A stretch of 64,000 bases of DNA from Microascus cirrosus (lineage: Eukaryota; Ascomycota; Sordariomycetes; Microascales; Microascaceae): NCBI GenBank assembly GCA_030271035.1, contig JAMBUN010000010.1:47982-111981 (forward strand). The letters are read 5' to 3'. The position numbers and the translations under genes are program-made. The notes under the pieces are model-generated. The model was not told the DNA's origin. It ran no database searches and saw only the letters and a list, made by a program, of their open reading frames with translations. Numbering within the stretch: the first letter of the stretch is position 1; the number at the start of each line of letters is the position of its first letter. Shown piece by piece: positions 1 to 10,910 of the stretch.

Positions 1-2535
1 CAAAAGAGGGATGATTTAGCTCAGAAAGTATTTCGGTGGGTGGCTGTAGTGAAACGGCCCCTGACACTCGAAGAAATCAGCGAAGCTATCTCTATCGACA
101 TTGGACAGCCGTATACGAGACCTGAGCGGCTGGTTCGTAATATGGATCGCATTGTCATGTGGTGCGAAAACCTCCTGCAAATCAATGAAGAGTCCCAGTC
201 GCTCCAATTCGCTCACAGCACCATCCGCGACTTTATTACAGAGGCAATCTTACCAGTTCAGCTTGCGGGCTTTCACATTGACTTGGAGGAGGCTGACCAC
301 TTCGCCGGTGAAATATGTGTCACATACCTTCACCTCAACGACTTCAAGACAACTATAGCCCGACGAACGCGTCCACTTCCTCAATTAAACCCTGTGGCCA
401 TGGCTGGTACCGCTCTCAGCCGAGGTTCGAAAACGGCCGAGTTAGCAACTCGCGTTGTCGACTTGACTTCAAGACACCTCAAATCCAAAGTAGACCCGGA
501 TCTTGTTGGAGTCCTTGCGAACTACGGCAGAGCTGATGCCAGTGGAAGTTTTAACAGATTTCAACAGAGCCATCCTTTTCTCAAGTATGCGGCAACGTAC
601 TGGATTTCCCACACTGCCAAATTTCAGAAGGGCAGATCCATCACGTGGGACTTATGGCATGATATGATCAGGGATGGTCATGATTTGGCGCGAACACCCT
701 GGAGAGAGTCAAAATCTCAGTCAAATGAGCATGCAATGCTCCTCTGGAGCCACCAAGAACATCATCACGCTCTTCTCCGCTACGCCAATCGTCTCGAAGG
801 ACTATCTGAGTCTGAAAGGAATAAGCTGATATGGATATCAGCATGCGAGAGTGATATTGAAGTTGTCTCAATTTTTTTGGAAGCTGGAAAATGTTCAATG
901 CGCGGCATCAATAGTGCGCTTCAAGCAGCATCGGAAGCTGCCAATCTTCAGGTAATGGAGCAGCTACTGAACGCCGGAGCTGACGTTAATGCTGCTCCGG
1001 CTGATCATTTTGAAGGACAGACAGCGCTTCAAGCAGCATCAGCAGGTGGACATCTTCAGGTCATCGAGCGACTACTCAACGCTGGCGCTGATGTTAATGC
1101 CGCTGCTGCTACAGGTGGAGGCCGGACAGCGCTTCAAGCAGCATCAGCGTGTGGACATCTTCAGGTCGTCGAGCGGCTACTTGGCTCTGGAGCCGATGTT
1201 AATGCTCCTGCTGAAGATGGAGGCCGGACAGCACTTCAAGCAGCATCAGAAGGTGGACATCATCAGGTCGTCGAGCGGCTCCTCAACGCCAGAGCTGATG
1301 TTAATGCCGACGCTAGTAAATACAGAGGTCGGACAGCGCTTCAAGGAGCATCAGAATGTGGACATTTCCAGATTGTTGAGCGGCTACTCGGCGCTGGAGC
1401 CGACGTCAATGCAGCTGCTAGTAAATACGGAGGTCGGACAGCGCTTCAAGCAGCATCAGCGGGTGGACATCTTCAGGTCGTCGAGCGGCTTCTCGGCGCT
1501 GGAGCCGATGTTAATGCTGCTGCTAGTAAATACGAAGGTCGGACAGCGCTTGAAGCAGCATCAGAAGGTGGACATTTCCAGATTGTTGAGCGGCTACTCG
1601 GCGCTGGAGCCGACGTCAATGCTGCTGCTAGTAAATACGAAGGTCGGACAGCGCTTGAAGCAGCATCAGCGGGTGGACATCTTCAGGTCTTCGAGCGGCT
1701 ACTTGGCTCTGGAGCCGATGTTAATGCTCCTGCCGCTGAAGATGGAGGCCGGACAGCGCTTCAAACAGCATGTGCAGGTGGACATCTCCAGGTCGTCGAG
1801 CGGCTATTGAACGCTGGAGCCGATGTTAATGCTGCTGCTAGTGAATACAGAGGTCGGACAGCGCTTCAAGGAGCATCAGAATGTGGACATTTCCAGATTG
1901 TTGAGCGGCTACTCGGCGCTGGAGCCGACGTCAATGCTGCTGCTAGTAAATACGGAGGTCGGATAGCGCTTGAAGCAGCATCAGCGGGTGGACATCTTCA
2001 GGTCGTCGAGCGGCTACTGAATGCTGGAGCCGATGTTAATGCTCCTGCCGCTGAAGATGGAGGCCGGACAGCGCTTCAAACAGCATGTGCAGGTGGACAT
2101 CTCCAGGTCGTCGAGCGGCTATTGAACGCTGGAGCCGATGTTAATGCTGACGCTAGTAAATACAGAGGTCGGACAGCGCTTCAAGGAACATCAGAATGTG
2201 GACATTTCCAGATTGTTGAGCGGCTACTCGGCGCTGGAGCCGACGTCAATGCTGCTGCTAGTAAATACGAAGGTCGGACAGCGCTTCAAGCAGCATCAGC
2301 GGGTGGACATCTTCAGGTCGTCGAGCGGCTTCTCGGCGCTGGAGCCGATGTTAATGCTGCTGCTAGTAAATACAGAGGTCGGACAGCGCTTCAAGCAGCA
2401 TCAGCGGGTGGATATCTTCGGGTCGTCGAGCGGCTACTCAGAGCCGGAGCTAACGTTGGTGACCCACCTTCCGGCCACCCCCCTCTTCCGGCCGCCCGAA
2501 AAATGCACGCCGTCATTTCAACCCTCCCTCGGTAA
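1..2535 (+). CDS. NACHT-ankyrin NLR protein, C-terminal part (5' end outside window)
   Basis: Frame 1 is open from the first base, so the true start lies upstream; the GTG at 40 is not a start. The first ~30 residues (VFRWVAVVKRPLTLEEISEA) match the winged-helix stretch that follows a NACHT NTPase in fungal NLR-type proteins. The rest of that family architecture follows: about 250 residues of linker and then about 15 ankyrin repeats of 35 residues from base ~900, each of the form GRTALQAASAGGHLQVVERL and ending in GADVNA. Repeats are nearly identical at DNA level, with a 105-base period. The protein ends in a non-repeat tail (PPLPAARKMHAVISTLPR). Such proteins are cytosolic STAND receptors implicated in heterokaryon incompatibility or defence; the ligand is unknown and that role is inferred from the family. 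No stop or frameshift is seen. Confidence 0.85.
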   Translation, partial: QKRDDLAQKVFRWVAVVKRPLTLEEISEAISIDIGQPYTRPERLVRNMDRIVMWCENLLQINEESQSLQFAHSTIRDFITEAILPVQLAGFHIDLEEADHFAGEICVTYLHLNDFKTTIARRTRPLPQLNPVAMAGTALSRGSKTAELATRVVDLTSRHLKSKVDPDLVGVLANYGRADASGSFNRFQQSHPFLKYAATYWISHTAKFQKGRSITWDLWHDMIRDGHDLARTPWRESKSQSNEHAMLLWSHQEHHHALLRYANRLEGLSESERNKLIWISACESDIEVVSIFLEAGKCSMRGINSALQAASEAANLQVMEQLLNAGADVNAAPADHFEGQTALQAASAGGHLQVIERLLNAGADVNAAAATGGGRTALQAASACGHLQVVERLLGSGADVNAPAEDGGRTALQAASEGGHHQVVERLLNARADVNADASKYRGRTALQGASECGHFQIVERLLGAGADVNAAASKYGGRTALQAASAGGHLQVVERLLGAGADVNAAASKYEGRTALEAASEGGHFQIVERLLGAGADVNAAASKYEGRTALEAASAGGHLQVFERLLGSGADVNAPAAEDGGRTALQTACAGGHLQVVERLLNAGADVNAAASEYRGRTALQGASECGHFQIVERLLGAGADVNAAASKYGGRIALEAASAGGHLQVVERLLNAGADVNAPAAEDGGRTALQTACAGGHLQVVERLLNAGADVNADASKYRGRTALQGTSECGHFQIVERLLGAGADVNAAASKYEGRTALQAASAGGHLQVVERLLGAGADVNAAASKYRGRTALQAASAGGYLRVVERLLRAGANVGDPPSGHPPLPAARKMHAVISTLPR
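1711..2280 (+). repeat. 315-bp higher-order tandem duplication inside the ankyrin array
   Basis: The stretch from about 1711 to 1965 recurs almost base for base from 2026, an offset of 315 bases or exactly three 105-base ankyrin units. Both copies carry the same unusual repeat order, with TACAGG-type then GASECGHF-type units. This shows expansion by unequal crossing-over or slippage of multi-repeat blocks. Confidence 0.8.
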
Positions 2536-2574
2536 CTTCTATTTCCTCTGCCAATTCAAACCTATTTGACATGA

Positions 2575-4285
2575 TACTTTGCATAGATATTCTTTGATAT
2601 ATAATGAAGCAATATATTGAAAACTACATTAATCAGGCCTTAGATTCTATCGCAAGAGGCCAAAGTCTTCGAAAGGCTGCAATCCCATAGGGAGTTCCTA
2701 GGAGCACACTGACTTAAGAGCACTCAACCTTAGAATAAAGCTTTCTCTAGCTGTCAGCGCCTCTCTACAAACAAAAGGACCATCTCTCCTAATAGATCCT
2801 TTCACAGGCTGCCCTAGGGCCCCCACCAACCCATTCCCAGCTTAAGGACTTTGCTGAGAGAGTCTTACGCACACAGGGTGACTTCTAGCCCCTTGGAAAA
2901 CGCTAGGTTCAAGCTTTCCTTAGAAGTAACCTATCAGTTAAGGTCCAAGGAAGCAGACCTATTGATTCAAAGCACGTCAATGGAGCCTTAACTGACGTTA
3001 TAAGGCATTAGTTCAGGTGTCTCAACCTCCCTACGATCAAGGATATCAAACCAGCTGACTGTTATAATATAGACGAATCTAGGATTCTAGAGGGCAAGGG
3101 ATCTAATAGCATTGTCCTTAGGAGTATAGAGAAAACAGCAATACGCAAAAAACAGCCTGGAGTATAAGCTTAGACTTCTTTTATTAAGTGTATCTCAGTA
3201 ACTGGCAAAGCTCTTCCTCCCTTAGTTATATTTTAGGGAAAGACAGTTTAACAGTAATGGTTTCCTCTTAATCTATCTCTATACAAATCCTGGCAATTCG
3301 CAGCAACTGAAAATAGCTGGAATACAGACTCCACTACAGTAGAATAGCTACAGAAAGTCTTTATCCTATCTACCTAGCCTGCTAACTCTTCTGAGGCTAG
3401 GTCATTGATATTAGATAGACATAGCAGCTATAAAATAACAGATTTTATATATCCTTTCTTCTAGCATAATATCTATTTGCTTTTCTTACCTCTACACTTA
3501 TTATATGTCTTATAACCCCTTGATCAGTCAGTCTTTAGGCCCTTAAGGCAGCCTACAGAAAACAGCTTGGATACCTTGATCAATAGGCCGATTCTACAGT
3601 TGTTAGAAAGTACAACTTCTTAGCTTATTATAGGAAGGCTTACCAGGTTAGTTTAGCTGGCCAGAATATTCGAAGTAGGTGGAAAGCGACAGGTCTATGG
3701 CCAGTGTCTATTGCAAAGCCTTTATTAAACCCTCTATTACTCGAGAATTCCAACAAACTAGCCGAAAAGTCAGCCAATTCAATAACAGAACGAGCTATTG
3801 GGAGAAGGCCTATCCCAGTCTGGGCCTCTGATACGTCTGCGGTTATTTGGTCAACGCCAAGGAAGGCTGTTAAATCGAAGGATCAGCTGGCACAAGCCAG
3901 CCAGCTAGATCAAACCACTTGTACCCAACGTCTACTATTCCGGAAGGTCTATAAGGCATTTCAAGAGAAGGACGTCCAGTTAGCTACTGCTTTAGAGAAT
4001 GTTGAATCCATAGAGGCCCAGCTTGAAGCTAGAACGTTCAGGAAACTCGAGAGGGTCAAATTGAGCCCGAATTCGAAGTTCGCTAATATTGAAGCGATAT
4101 ATAGGGCCCAATTAGAAGCTGGGGAGCCAGCAGACTGTACAGATTAATCAAAAAGGTCTGAATTACATAGTAAGAGTGAAAGCTGCATTATAGTTGCATC
4201 TAGAAGAGTAAAAGAGTAGTTTGAATATGATGGTTATTTTGCGGAATGGGAGTTTTAGGGTGGACCAAACAGGGGTCACCAACAT
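2575..4285 (+). mobile_element. Decayed Fot1/pogo-type DNA transposon (RIP-like relic)
   Basis: This is a relic of the same family as the element at the right edge of the window. Near 2626 the DNA reads INQALDSIARGQSLRKAA, the N-terminal HTH. Near 3065 it reads CYNIDESRILEGKGSNS, the first catalytic Asp region. From about 3545 it reads the transposase C-terminus, including an open stretch 3704-4147 of 147 codons (SIAKPLLNPLLLENSN onward). Stops and frameshifts interrupt the rest, and the sequence is AT-rich with many TpA. A degraded right terminal repeat (ggtggaccaaacaggggtc) sits near 4258-4276; no clear left terminus is visible. It is certainly non-autonomous. Confidence 0.8.
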
Positions 4286-4469
4286 TATCAACTTTGCCAA
4301 GAGCATTCAAGCGCAACATATTAACATATATTAGTAACGGTGCCTGTGCAATCCTGCTTGAGATAACTTACTTGAAATTGGCAGCTTACGCCTTAGATCC
4401 TTGTGTGCGATTTCTCGAACTCCTAATTATATTAGTATCACGTCTTGAAGTGCCAGGATGAGCATAGTT

Positions 4470-5305
4470 CTACGGAACCGAAGAAAGCTTGACTAGAACC
4501 TCGCCCCCAAACTCTTCCATGGTCTTCTCCTTTACTCTAGCTGCCACCATCTTTGCTCTCACACAGAAACTTTTGGCGGACTCCGTTCCGTATCTTCCTT
4601 CGTAATTGCCGGGTTTCTTGTCTGGGCAAGCGAGGTTTGCATCCATTGCTCAATACCAGACCACTGAAGAATATGACGACTAATAGCAAATATCTGGGGA
4701 TGTCGTTTCCAAAAAGGGAGTGGATAGTACCTGCCAGAATGTAAATGACTGGCTCGGCTGGAGAACGACGTATCTCCATCGACCCCTATGAAACTGCGGG
4801 CCATCATCCATCGTTCTTATTCTTCTTTGTGTCAGAAACGACACCCACAACTACCCAATAGGCCCTTCTTGCTCTCTATCCCACGTAGCGAGCCCTTTGT
4901 TGTCCCCATTCGGCACTGCATTATTGTCTCTATCCGATAGACGGACCCATTCAAGAACGTCGTTCCACTCATTCCAATCCTCAGGTGATGCAGTCCTCTC
5001 TCAGCATCCTCCTATAGCGCACTATCTTGAACTTGAATGAGTAGTTGACACTTCTCCATAACCAAGAAGTGTGGTAAGATAGATAGCAAGGATCTGCGCA
5101 GATCCAGTATAAGTTCGGACCCCCATTTGCCACCCCAAAATTTCTCGCCGCCATCCACCATCACATTTTCAACAATCATCTTCCTCCACAAATATACGAA
5201 CTTCAATACATGAGGCCATAGAACCAATTCCTTCAACATCTCTGCTTTATAAGGACTAATAATAACCTCTGAACCCTCGTCTTGAGCCTTCTGGGTTATT
5301 AACAA
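4470..5305 (-). pseudogene. Unrecognised coding relic, frameshifted
   Basis: On the minus strand several protein-like stretches follow one another in different frames: KAEMLKELVLWPHVLKFVYL (near 5230), EDWNEWNDVLEWVRLSDRDN (near 4960), SRASHLHSGRYYPLPFWKRH (near 4730), and a C-terminal KPGNYEGRYGTESAKSFCVR (near 4600). Their composition looks coding, but at least two frame changes and internal stops separate them. I do not recognise the family. The relic abuts a Fot1 fragment at about 5308. It could also be a multi-exon gene whose introns I have not resolved. Confidence 0.3.
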
Positions 5306-5307
5306 AC

Positions 5308-5556
5308 CTCAAATTAGGGCTTTTTTCGACCTTCTCTCTTTTCTTCAGCTTAAGAGATTCAAACTGGCTTTCTGAGACCTTAACCTTAGCTTTAGCTGTA
5401 GCTAAGTAATAGCACGTTTTATCAAAAGCTTTTGAGACCTTTTGAAAGTGAACACGCTGTGTTGTCGTATGCTGATTGACCAGGTCTGATTGATAGGTCT
5501 GGTCGCTTGGGTCCTTTGCCTTCTGTGGAGTCCAAGGTGTGACAGACGGATTAACC
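5308..5556 (-). mobile_element. Fragment of Fot1/pogo transposase C-terminus
   Basis: The reverse strand translates almost continuously into PWTPQKAKDPSDQTYQSDLV, TTTQRVHFQKVSKAFDKTCY and a lysine-rich end. This aligns by eye with the C-terminus of the relic at 3830-4080 (WSTPRKAVKSKDQ, CTQRLLFRKVYKAFQEKD). It is therefore another copy of the same transposon family in opposite orientation, with only the last ~80 residues left. Confidence 0.65.
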
Positions 5557-7089
5557 TTTCGTGTCTCTCTTCATTCGTGGATACCCTGCTTATAGTAAGG
5601 CACTTGTGATACTAGCGGGTATTAATCAAGGGACCAGCAACTGCCTTTGAAGACTCATGTAGAACGTGGATGCTGTCTCCACAAAATTTGGGAAGATCAA
5701 ACCACCTCACAGCCCACCAGGACTAAGAATAGTGCTTGGTACATAGACAGGTACAGCTAAAAATAAAGTGTGTGACGTCATGTCGGCGCCTGAAAAGCGG
5801 GACCCGCCATCGTGTACGTATAATTTCCTGTTACGGAAAACCGTCGGGCCAAGGAGTGACTAGCATGCCCGTCAGTCGGTGATTCTAAACTGGCTCCTAC
5901 ATACTCTGTAGCCTTCTAACGTTTCCTTTTTTGTAAGGACAATGGGCCCGCTGCGGAACACCCACATTCAACGCCCAAACACGGACCCAATTGTGGTGTC
6001 ACGGAATCCTCAATGACATAGGCGGCAAATGTTGCAGCCACTTAGAAATACACAAGCGCCCACATGCACGTCGTCAGCTGCAGGGGCATAGACACGTACA
6101 AGACACTCCTTCTCCTAAAATGCTAAGATACTACGAGACAAAGGTACGAGTGCAACTTTCTTCCTTTGAATATGCACACAGCCGGGTTTGTATGGTCCTG
6201 ACGAGCGTCGGCGAATAGTAGCTGCAGAAGGGAACAAGTGTCGTGGCGCTGCCCGCGTTCTCCCGAGAACAAGTCTAAGCCGAGGGGTTAGCGATAAACG
6301 GATAGTAATATCCAGCTCTAAGCCCATGCCGGATGTGGAGGATTCACGACCCACATAGAGCTTGGCCCAACGACATGCAGGGGTAGCTAGGAGAAGGAGG
6401 CAGGACACGACGAGATGCAGATGGCGATTAGTGAACCATACCGGCACTATTTAGCTGTGCCAGCCATTGGCGCGACCTTAATCGAGATTAGCGTGGAGTG
6501 CCGTGAGCTTGAACCGTGTGCTGCGGGCTATCTGGAAGGAGTGGATGCCAGGATACAGCTCAGCTTCTGCGGTGAAGGGCCTATGGCGTGTACAAAGTAT
6601 TTCCTATTCAAAAAATGGCCATTATTTCTTTGCGCCCTTCTTCCTTGTTTCCCGTTTCCCACCGATGTCATACTAGCAAACTGGAAGCCCCTCTGTGTCG
6701 TACAATGTCCCAACTGCGCCCTTGTGCGATCCCATGCCTTCCGTTTCTATCCAGTCGCATTCCTGCTGTACCTTGGCTGAGACATTACGCCGCGCCTCTC
6801 ACTCCGATACCAGCCCAAGAGTTATACCGACTGTACGGGTGCTCTCAGAGTGGCAAGAAGGAGGATCGTTAACATAGCGTAAAGGATTATTTTGAATCAA
6901 AAGTACGTTACAACGGACTACTGCTTGTGGTAGGTAAGCTTACAGGTGTGGACCCGAAGTTGGTTGAGGAATCGCGATAATCTCTCCAGAGAAGAATTAA
7001 TGATCAGCGAATCCTGATTACATTTTCTAGTAACAACTTCGGAACAACATACTCGGATAGCTTCAGGAGACGGTTAGAATATCCTTTCG
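5557..7089. other. Gene-poor stretch
   Basis: No convincing gene was found. Small ORFs at 6115-6447 (minus) and 6415-6780 (plus) lack domain character and have no supporting splice or promoter context. The only notable content is a dispersed repeat at 5831-5920, listed separately. The last part is the upstream region of the small secreted protein gene at 7210. Confidence 0.5.
5831..5920 (+). repeat. Dispersed repeat, copy 1
   Basis: About 85-90 bases, beginning acggaaaaccgtcgggccaa and containing ctaaactggctcct, are closely matched in the same orientation at 27729-27812. No ORF spans it. It may be a MITE or a transposon end; no terminal inverted repeat was identified. Confidence 0.6.
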
Positions 7090-7091
7090 CC

Positions 7092-7099
7092 TATATAAG
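7092..7099 (+). promoter_or_regulatory. TATA box of the small secreted protein gene
   Basis: TATATAAG lies 111-118 bases upstream of the ATG at 7210 and is followed by a long CT-rich tract. This arrangement is typical of strongly expressed genes in filamentous fungi. Confidence 0.6.
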
Positions 7100-7209
7100 A
7101 GGTCAAGACCACCTCCCTCTTTCTCATTTTTTCTCTCATCAGCACCTCGCTCATCACTTAATTCTCCTGCTCAATAAACCATCCCCGGCACTTTGCCGTC
7201 ACCGCCACT

Positions 7210-7569
7210 ATGCGCTTGACTATCAGCACGATCGTCGTCGCCGCCCTGTCCGCCACCGCTTTGGGCGCCGCCAGACCAGACGCCAACACTGGGGTGAGCA
7301 GCGCCCCAGGGAGTGGCCTTTACCCCCGCGCCATCTTCTGCCCCTGCACCTCCACCCGCACCTGCGGTTGCGGTTCCGGCAGCTGGTGCCACTGCGAGGA
7401 GCCCAACGACGAGCACTCCAAAGCCTACTGCTCTAAGAACAAGGCCTGCGGTTGTCCCGGTGGGAGTTACGGCTACTGTGTTGTGAGTACTTTCTTTACT
7501 CTGTTTTCGTCTTCTGTGTTTTGTCTTAGTGGCCACTAACCAAAGTGACGGGTGGATTAGCCGGACTAA
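7210..7569 (+). CDS. Small secreted cysteine-rich protein (effector-like)
   Basis: Residues 1-19 (MRLTISTIVVAALSATALG) form a clear signal peptide. The mature part holds ten cysteines between IFCPCTSTRTCGCG and GYC. I place one intron at 7483-7560: donor gtgagt, branch site cactaac, acceptor attag, phase 0. After splicing the protein ends YGYCVPD, 93 residues in all. Reading through the intron instead would give 109 residues with a low-complexity tail. A TATA box and CT-rich leader precede the gene. The role is unknown: such proteins may be antimicrobial, host-directed or wall-associated, and no family was recognised. Coding GC is much higher than in the flanks. Confidence 0.75.
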
Positions 7570-8922
7570 AGGGGGTGTTGAGATCCGATGGACCTAATGG
7601 AAGCTTGACAGCGTGGGTCGCCATGAAGCAATATCGACAGAAAGACAGACAGACACAAGCAGCAGGGTTAGACCACGATCATTACTGTATACCTTCACTC
7701 GTTAGTAGTTAGTCTAAGGACTTCTATATGAATTGGACCGATCCCACAAGGTGTAAATATGTCTCTTAGGTGTGCAATCATGCGACCTCTTAAGTAGGAT
7801 TTAACCAATAGGCCTTAGATCTCAGGAAAGAATAATTAAAAATGCTACTGTTTAGACATGACGAGTCTTCTAACATATTAGCAAGGTCATTAAAGTAGTA
7901 CTTACGAGGCCTTCCCACATGGTTGATATGTTATTACTTCGACAGCTAGGTTTCTACCTATCTGGCGTCATGTTTGAGCAACTTCTCGTGCCGATTAGTT
8001 AGTCCATATCCTTAGTATTCCGCTTCCACAATAGGCGAATCGTGCCCTATCTAAGTAATCATTTCTTCACAGCTACCTATAAACCTTTTTTCACGTCTGG
8101 ATTACTTCTCCAGAACCACTATTAACGTTGGTTGCCGGGACATAAATTCAAGGAAGCCACCAAAGCGGAACCCAGGAGAGCAGTGCAGCTCTATCAGGGT
8201 GTCACCGATTCCAAAGTTTGCCTCCTCCGGTAAGTTTCCTCTCAACGCAGTTCTCACCAGTGGCCGCTTGAGCACCAATGTTCTGGCATCAGTATTCCTG
8301 CTAAAGTTCTCACATCTAAGCATCAGGATCACCGAGCTCCCCCCCCACGTCTCCAACGCCATCATTGAGATTGTGCGGGCTTTGGAAATTGAGAATATCC
8401 CTATCCGCCGTGACCATCGCTTTCCCGCCCTCGTCGCCCTCGCCGCCTTCGCAGCATGGCGAGCGGGTGCAAGAGCATGACCTTACTGCTTGTCAGGTTA
8501 TGCGCCAACAGGAGGAACTAGTCAGAGTTGGGAGGTTTCCCCTTATTGCCGAGGGCTGCTCAGGAGTTCCCCCGGGCGTATTGGCTGGCAGAGTTAAGGC
8601 AGATGTCGTAGAGAGATCCGGGGTAAGGCTAACAATGCAGATGGTCTTAGTCGGGACAGTGCGGGGAGGGCGTCCGTCCCGTGGACGGCCACCTAGGAGG
8701 TTAGTGTAAGGTCCGTTCCAGTCAAGGTTTACAAGCTTAGAGTCTATTGCTTGTCCCAGTTAGATGTAACACGGGATAAAGCGGACATAGAGCGTACGTG
8801 GTCATTGTCGTACCATCATACAACTCTAAGAAGCCCACCGGCAGGTCCAGCCATGGTTTAGAGCTGATAGACAGCGAGTATTAAACACGCGAAGGATTCT
8901 CAATCTGAGGGACGACCTTGTT
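7570..8922. other. No supported gene
   Basis: Roughly 500 bases of AT-rich sequence follow the secreted protein gene. Two overlapping ORFs then occur, 8102-8365 on minus and 8199-8480 on plus. The minus one (ending FGGFLEFMSRQPTLIVVLEK) has somewhat protein-like composition, but I recognise nothing in it and see no splice context. Confidence 0.4.
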
Positions 8923-9693
8923 CTAGTCATCGAGCGAAATGACATACATCCAGTTCTGGACCCCAAACATCAGTCCGCAGTCGCGCACCGACAACCAGTC
9001 ATTTAAGTCAAACGCGGCGCCATCTGAATCGCACACGACGAGGGCGTTGTAGGATTGTAGGCTCACGCGGCTGTGGATGGGCCTGCGCCAGTTCGAACTG
9101 ACAAAGACGCCGCCAGGGCAAGAGAAGCGAACAAAGACGCCGCCGTCCAGCCAGCCAGCGCCCCACTCATCTTCGCGGCTTCGAGCATGCCCGAGGTCTT
9201 CATGTAGTGGAAAGCCATTTCCGGAAATATCGAGCAATGGAAAATCATGCTCGGGGTAATCGGGAAGTGGGAGCCCAGACCTTGGGCGGCAGAGGACCGT
9301 CCTCGACATGTTCGGGGTGAGGTAGTCTCGGCAGTCGAAGTTGAAGGTTCAAATGGGCCTGACCCGCCAGGGAGGGACAGCAGGCGCACGGATGTGATGC
9401 CTTTCCGCGCCATGTCACGGCTGCAGCGCACTGAGGAAGGCGCCAGGTGCCGTGTCGCGGCCGTGGTAGCCCTTTCTCCCCATGGAGCAGACCACCGAAT
9501 CCTCGCCCTGGGCCAAGTGGCTGACTCCACCGTGTTCAATCTCCAGGTTATTTTCAAATTGGGGCGTCGTTTGACCGTATTGTACACAAGGCTCTGTCCT
9601 TTTTTGCGCCTTTTTGCCTGATTTCGAGTTGGGGGTTTCGGAATCCGGAGATAAGTTACACGCAAGTGCCAGAAACGTATCCGGTAATACCAT
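8923..9693 (-). pseudogene. Hypothetical protein relic
   Basis: Two minus-strand stretches lie in the same frame. One, at 9693-9415, starts MVLPDTFLALACNLS; the other, at 9309-8923, ends QNWMYVISLDD. They are separated by about 100 bases with two in-frame stops, and I could not find a GT-AG intron that removes the stops and keeps frame. The second half (LLDISGNGFPLHEDLGH, YNALVVCDSDGAAFDLNDW) has plausible coding composition. No family is recognised. It may be a broken gene or chance. Confidence 0.3.
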
Positions 9694-10266
9694 GCACCGT
9701 GTACCGCGGATCCGTGCTTCGGAAACATTTTATAGAGTGTGATAATAATAAAAAGGATGCCCATTCCGTAGTTACCTGTACTCTTTATACAAGTGGAGGC
9801 TGGAATCCAAACGCGACAACATTTCTGACTCCCTGACCACATTCGAATCTGAGCATCTGCACATCCCATCTTCAGCTCTCCCCGCCGCCGGCATGGCATT
9901 GCACCTTATCTCTGCAGGCCTTATGTACATAATTATCCCGGTTATACTGTGGAGACCCCGCGCATTTTACGCATGTACAGGGAACACAGCGTGCCGCTAG
10001 CTGCATGTAGACGGTTCATTCCGATGTGAGTCATGAGTAGTACTCCGCTTCCCAGCAACAGGGTGACTATGGTATTCTTCTACATTTAAAACATGACTCT
10101 AACCTCATAGTGCATGCGAATTGATAGTAGAACAGTATTCTATATGCCTATATTGGGAAGCCGTCGCATACCACGCTCTAGTTCTAATCTGAGCGGAACA
10201 CAAACCTACGCTTTGCCCCTTTACTCCAAGGACAACAAGTAAACCCTTATCCCTGACCAGATTAAC
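9694..10266. other. Intergenic, upstream of the GNAT gene
   Basis: AT-rich sequence without a supported ORF. It presumably contains the promoter of the acetyltransferase gene at 10267. A pyrimidine-rich patch (tttgcccctttactcc) lies shortly before the start codon. Confidence 0.4.
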
Positions 10267-10844
10267 ATGCAAGGGCTACCGGTAAAGGAGTGGCGCCGCG
10301 GCGATTTCCTCCTCTCCACGGATGTCTCCCTCATCGACATGGAAGCCGTGAACTCGGCCCTCGCGTCAGACTTTATGCCCTGGGCCGTTGGCCTACCTGA
10401 AGACCTGCTCCGGACGGCTATAAATAGCTCTCTTTGCCTTGGCCTATACCACTGTCCCAAGACAGAAAGACAAGCGGGTACGCAATACGGATCATCAATA
10501 CGGCGTGCTCCTCTGACCCCGCTAACATAGAAAACCTTCGAGTAGATACCACAAGGCGGATGATCGGGCTCGCTAGAGTGGTGACTGACTTTGTGACCTT
10601 CGGTTATGTCACGGACGTGTACGTCCTCGAGGAGTTCCGCGGGCTGGGGCTCGGAAAGTGGATGATGGAGTGTCTAGGCGAACACATAGACCAGTGGCCG
10701 TTCCTCCGGCGCACATTCCTCCTCACGATCACCACCGAGGCGGCAGCTCTATACAAGAAAACCGCCGGCTTCATCGAATTTCAAGAGGGTCCGTCTGCAA
10801 AATTGATCTTACTTGAGAAGAGGGGCCAAGGGACCCGTATATAG
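10267..10844 (+). CDS. GNAT-family N-acetyltransferase
   Basis: Exon 1 is 10267-10477 and exon 2 is 10531-10844. The 53-base intron (donor gtacgc, branch gctaac directly before the acceptor atag) restores one frame and gives 174 residues. Motif A of the acetyl-CoA-binding fold is visible as TDVYVLEEFRGLGLGKWMME (RGLGLG pyrophosphate loop), followed by ALYKKTAGFIEFQ, the usual GNAT C-terminal strand. The N-terminal part (DMEAVNSALASDFMPWAVGL) matches small stand-alone fungal acetyltransferases of unknown substrate. Its 3' end faces that of the TRM7-like gene, with 66 bases between them. An alternative to the intron is a frameshift, but the splice signals are good. Confidence 0.8.
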
Positions 10845-10910
10845 CAGCTGGTTGGTTGGACTACTACCAGGACGGACGTTATTGTATCTAGAATTAGACT
10901 GCTTTTAAGT

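Noticed and set aside
989..1810. 273-codon plus-strand ORF with internal repeats
   Set aside because: It is the shadow of the ankyrin array in another frame; its repeats follow the 105-base period of the true gene.
2138..2569. 143-codon repetitive ORF
   Set aside because: Same shadow effect over the last ankyrin repeats.
9063..9899. 278-codon minus-strand ORF
   Set aside because: Arg/Ser/Thr/Ala-rich composition without domains; it overlaps a more protein-like frame and lies in GC-rich sequence where long chance ORFs are expected.
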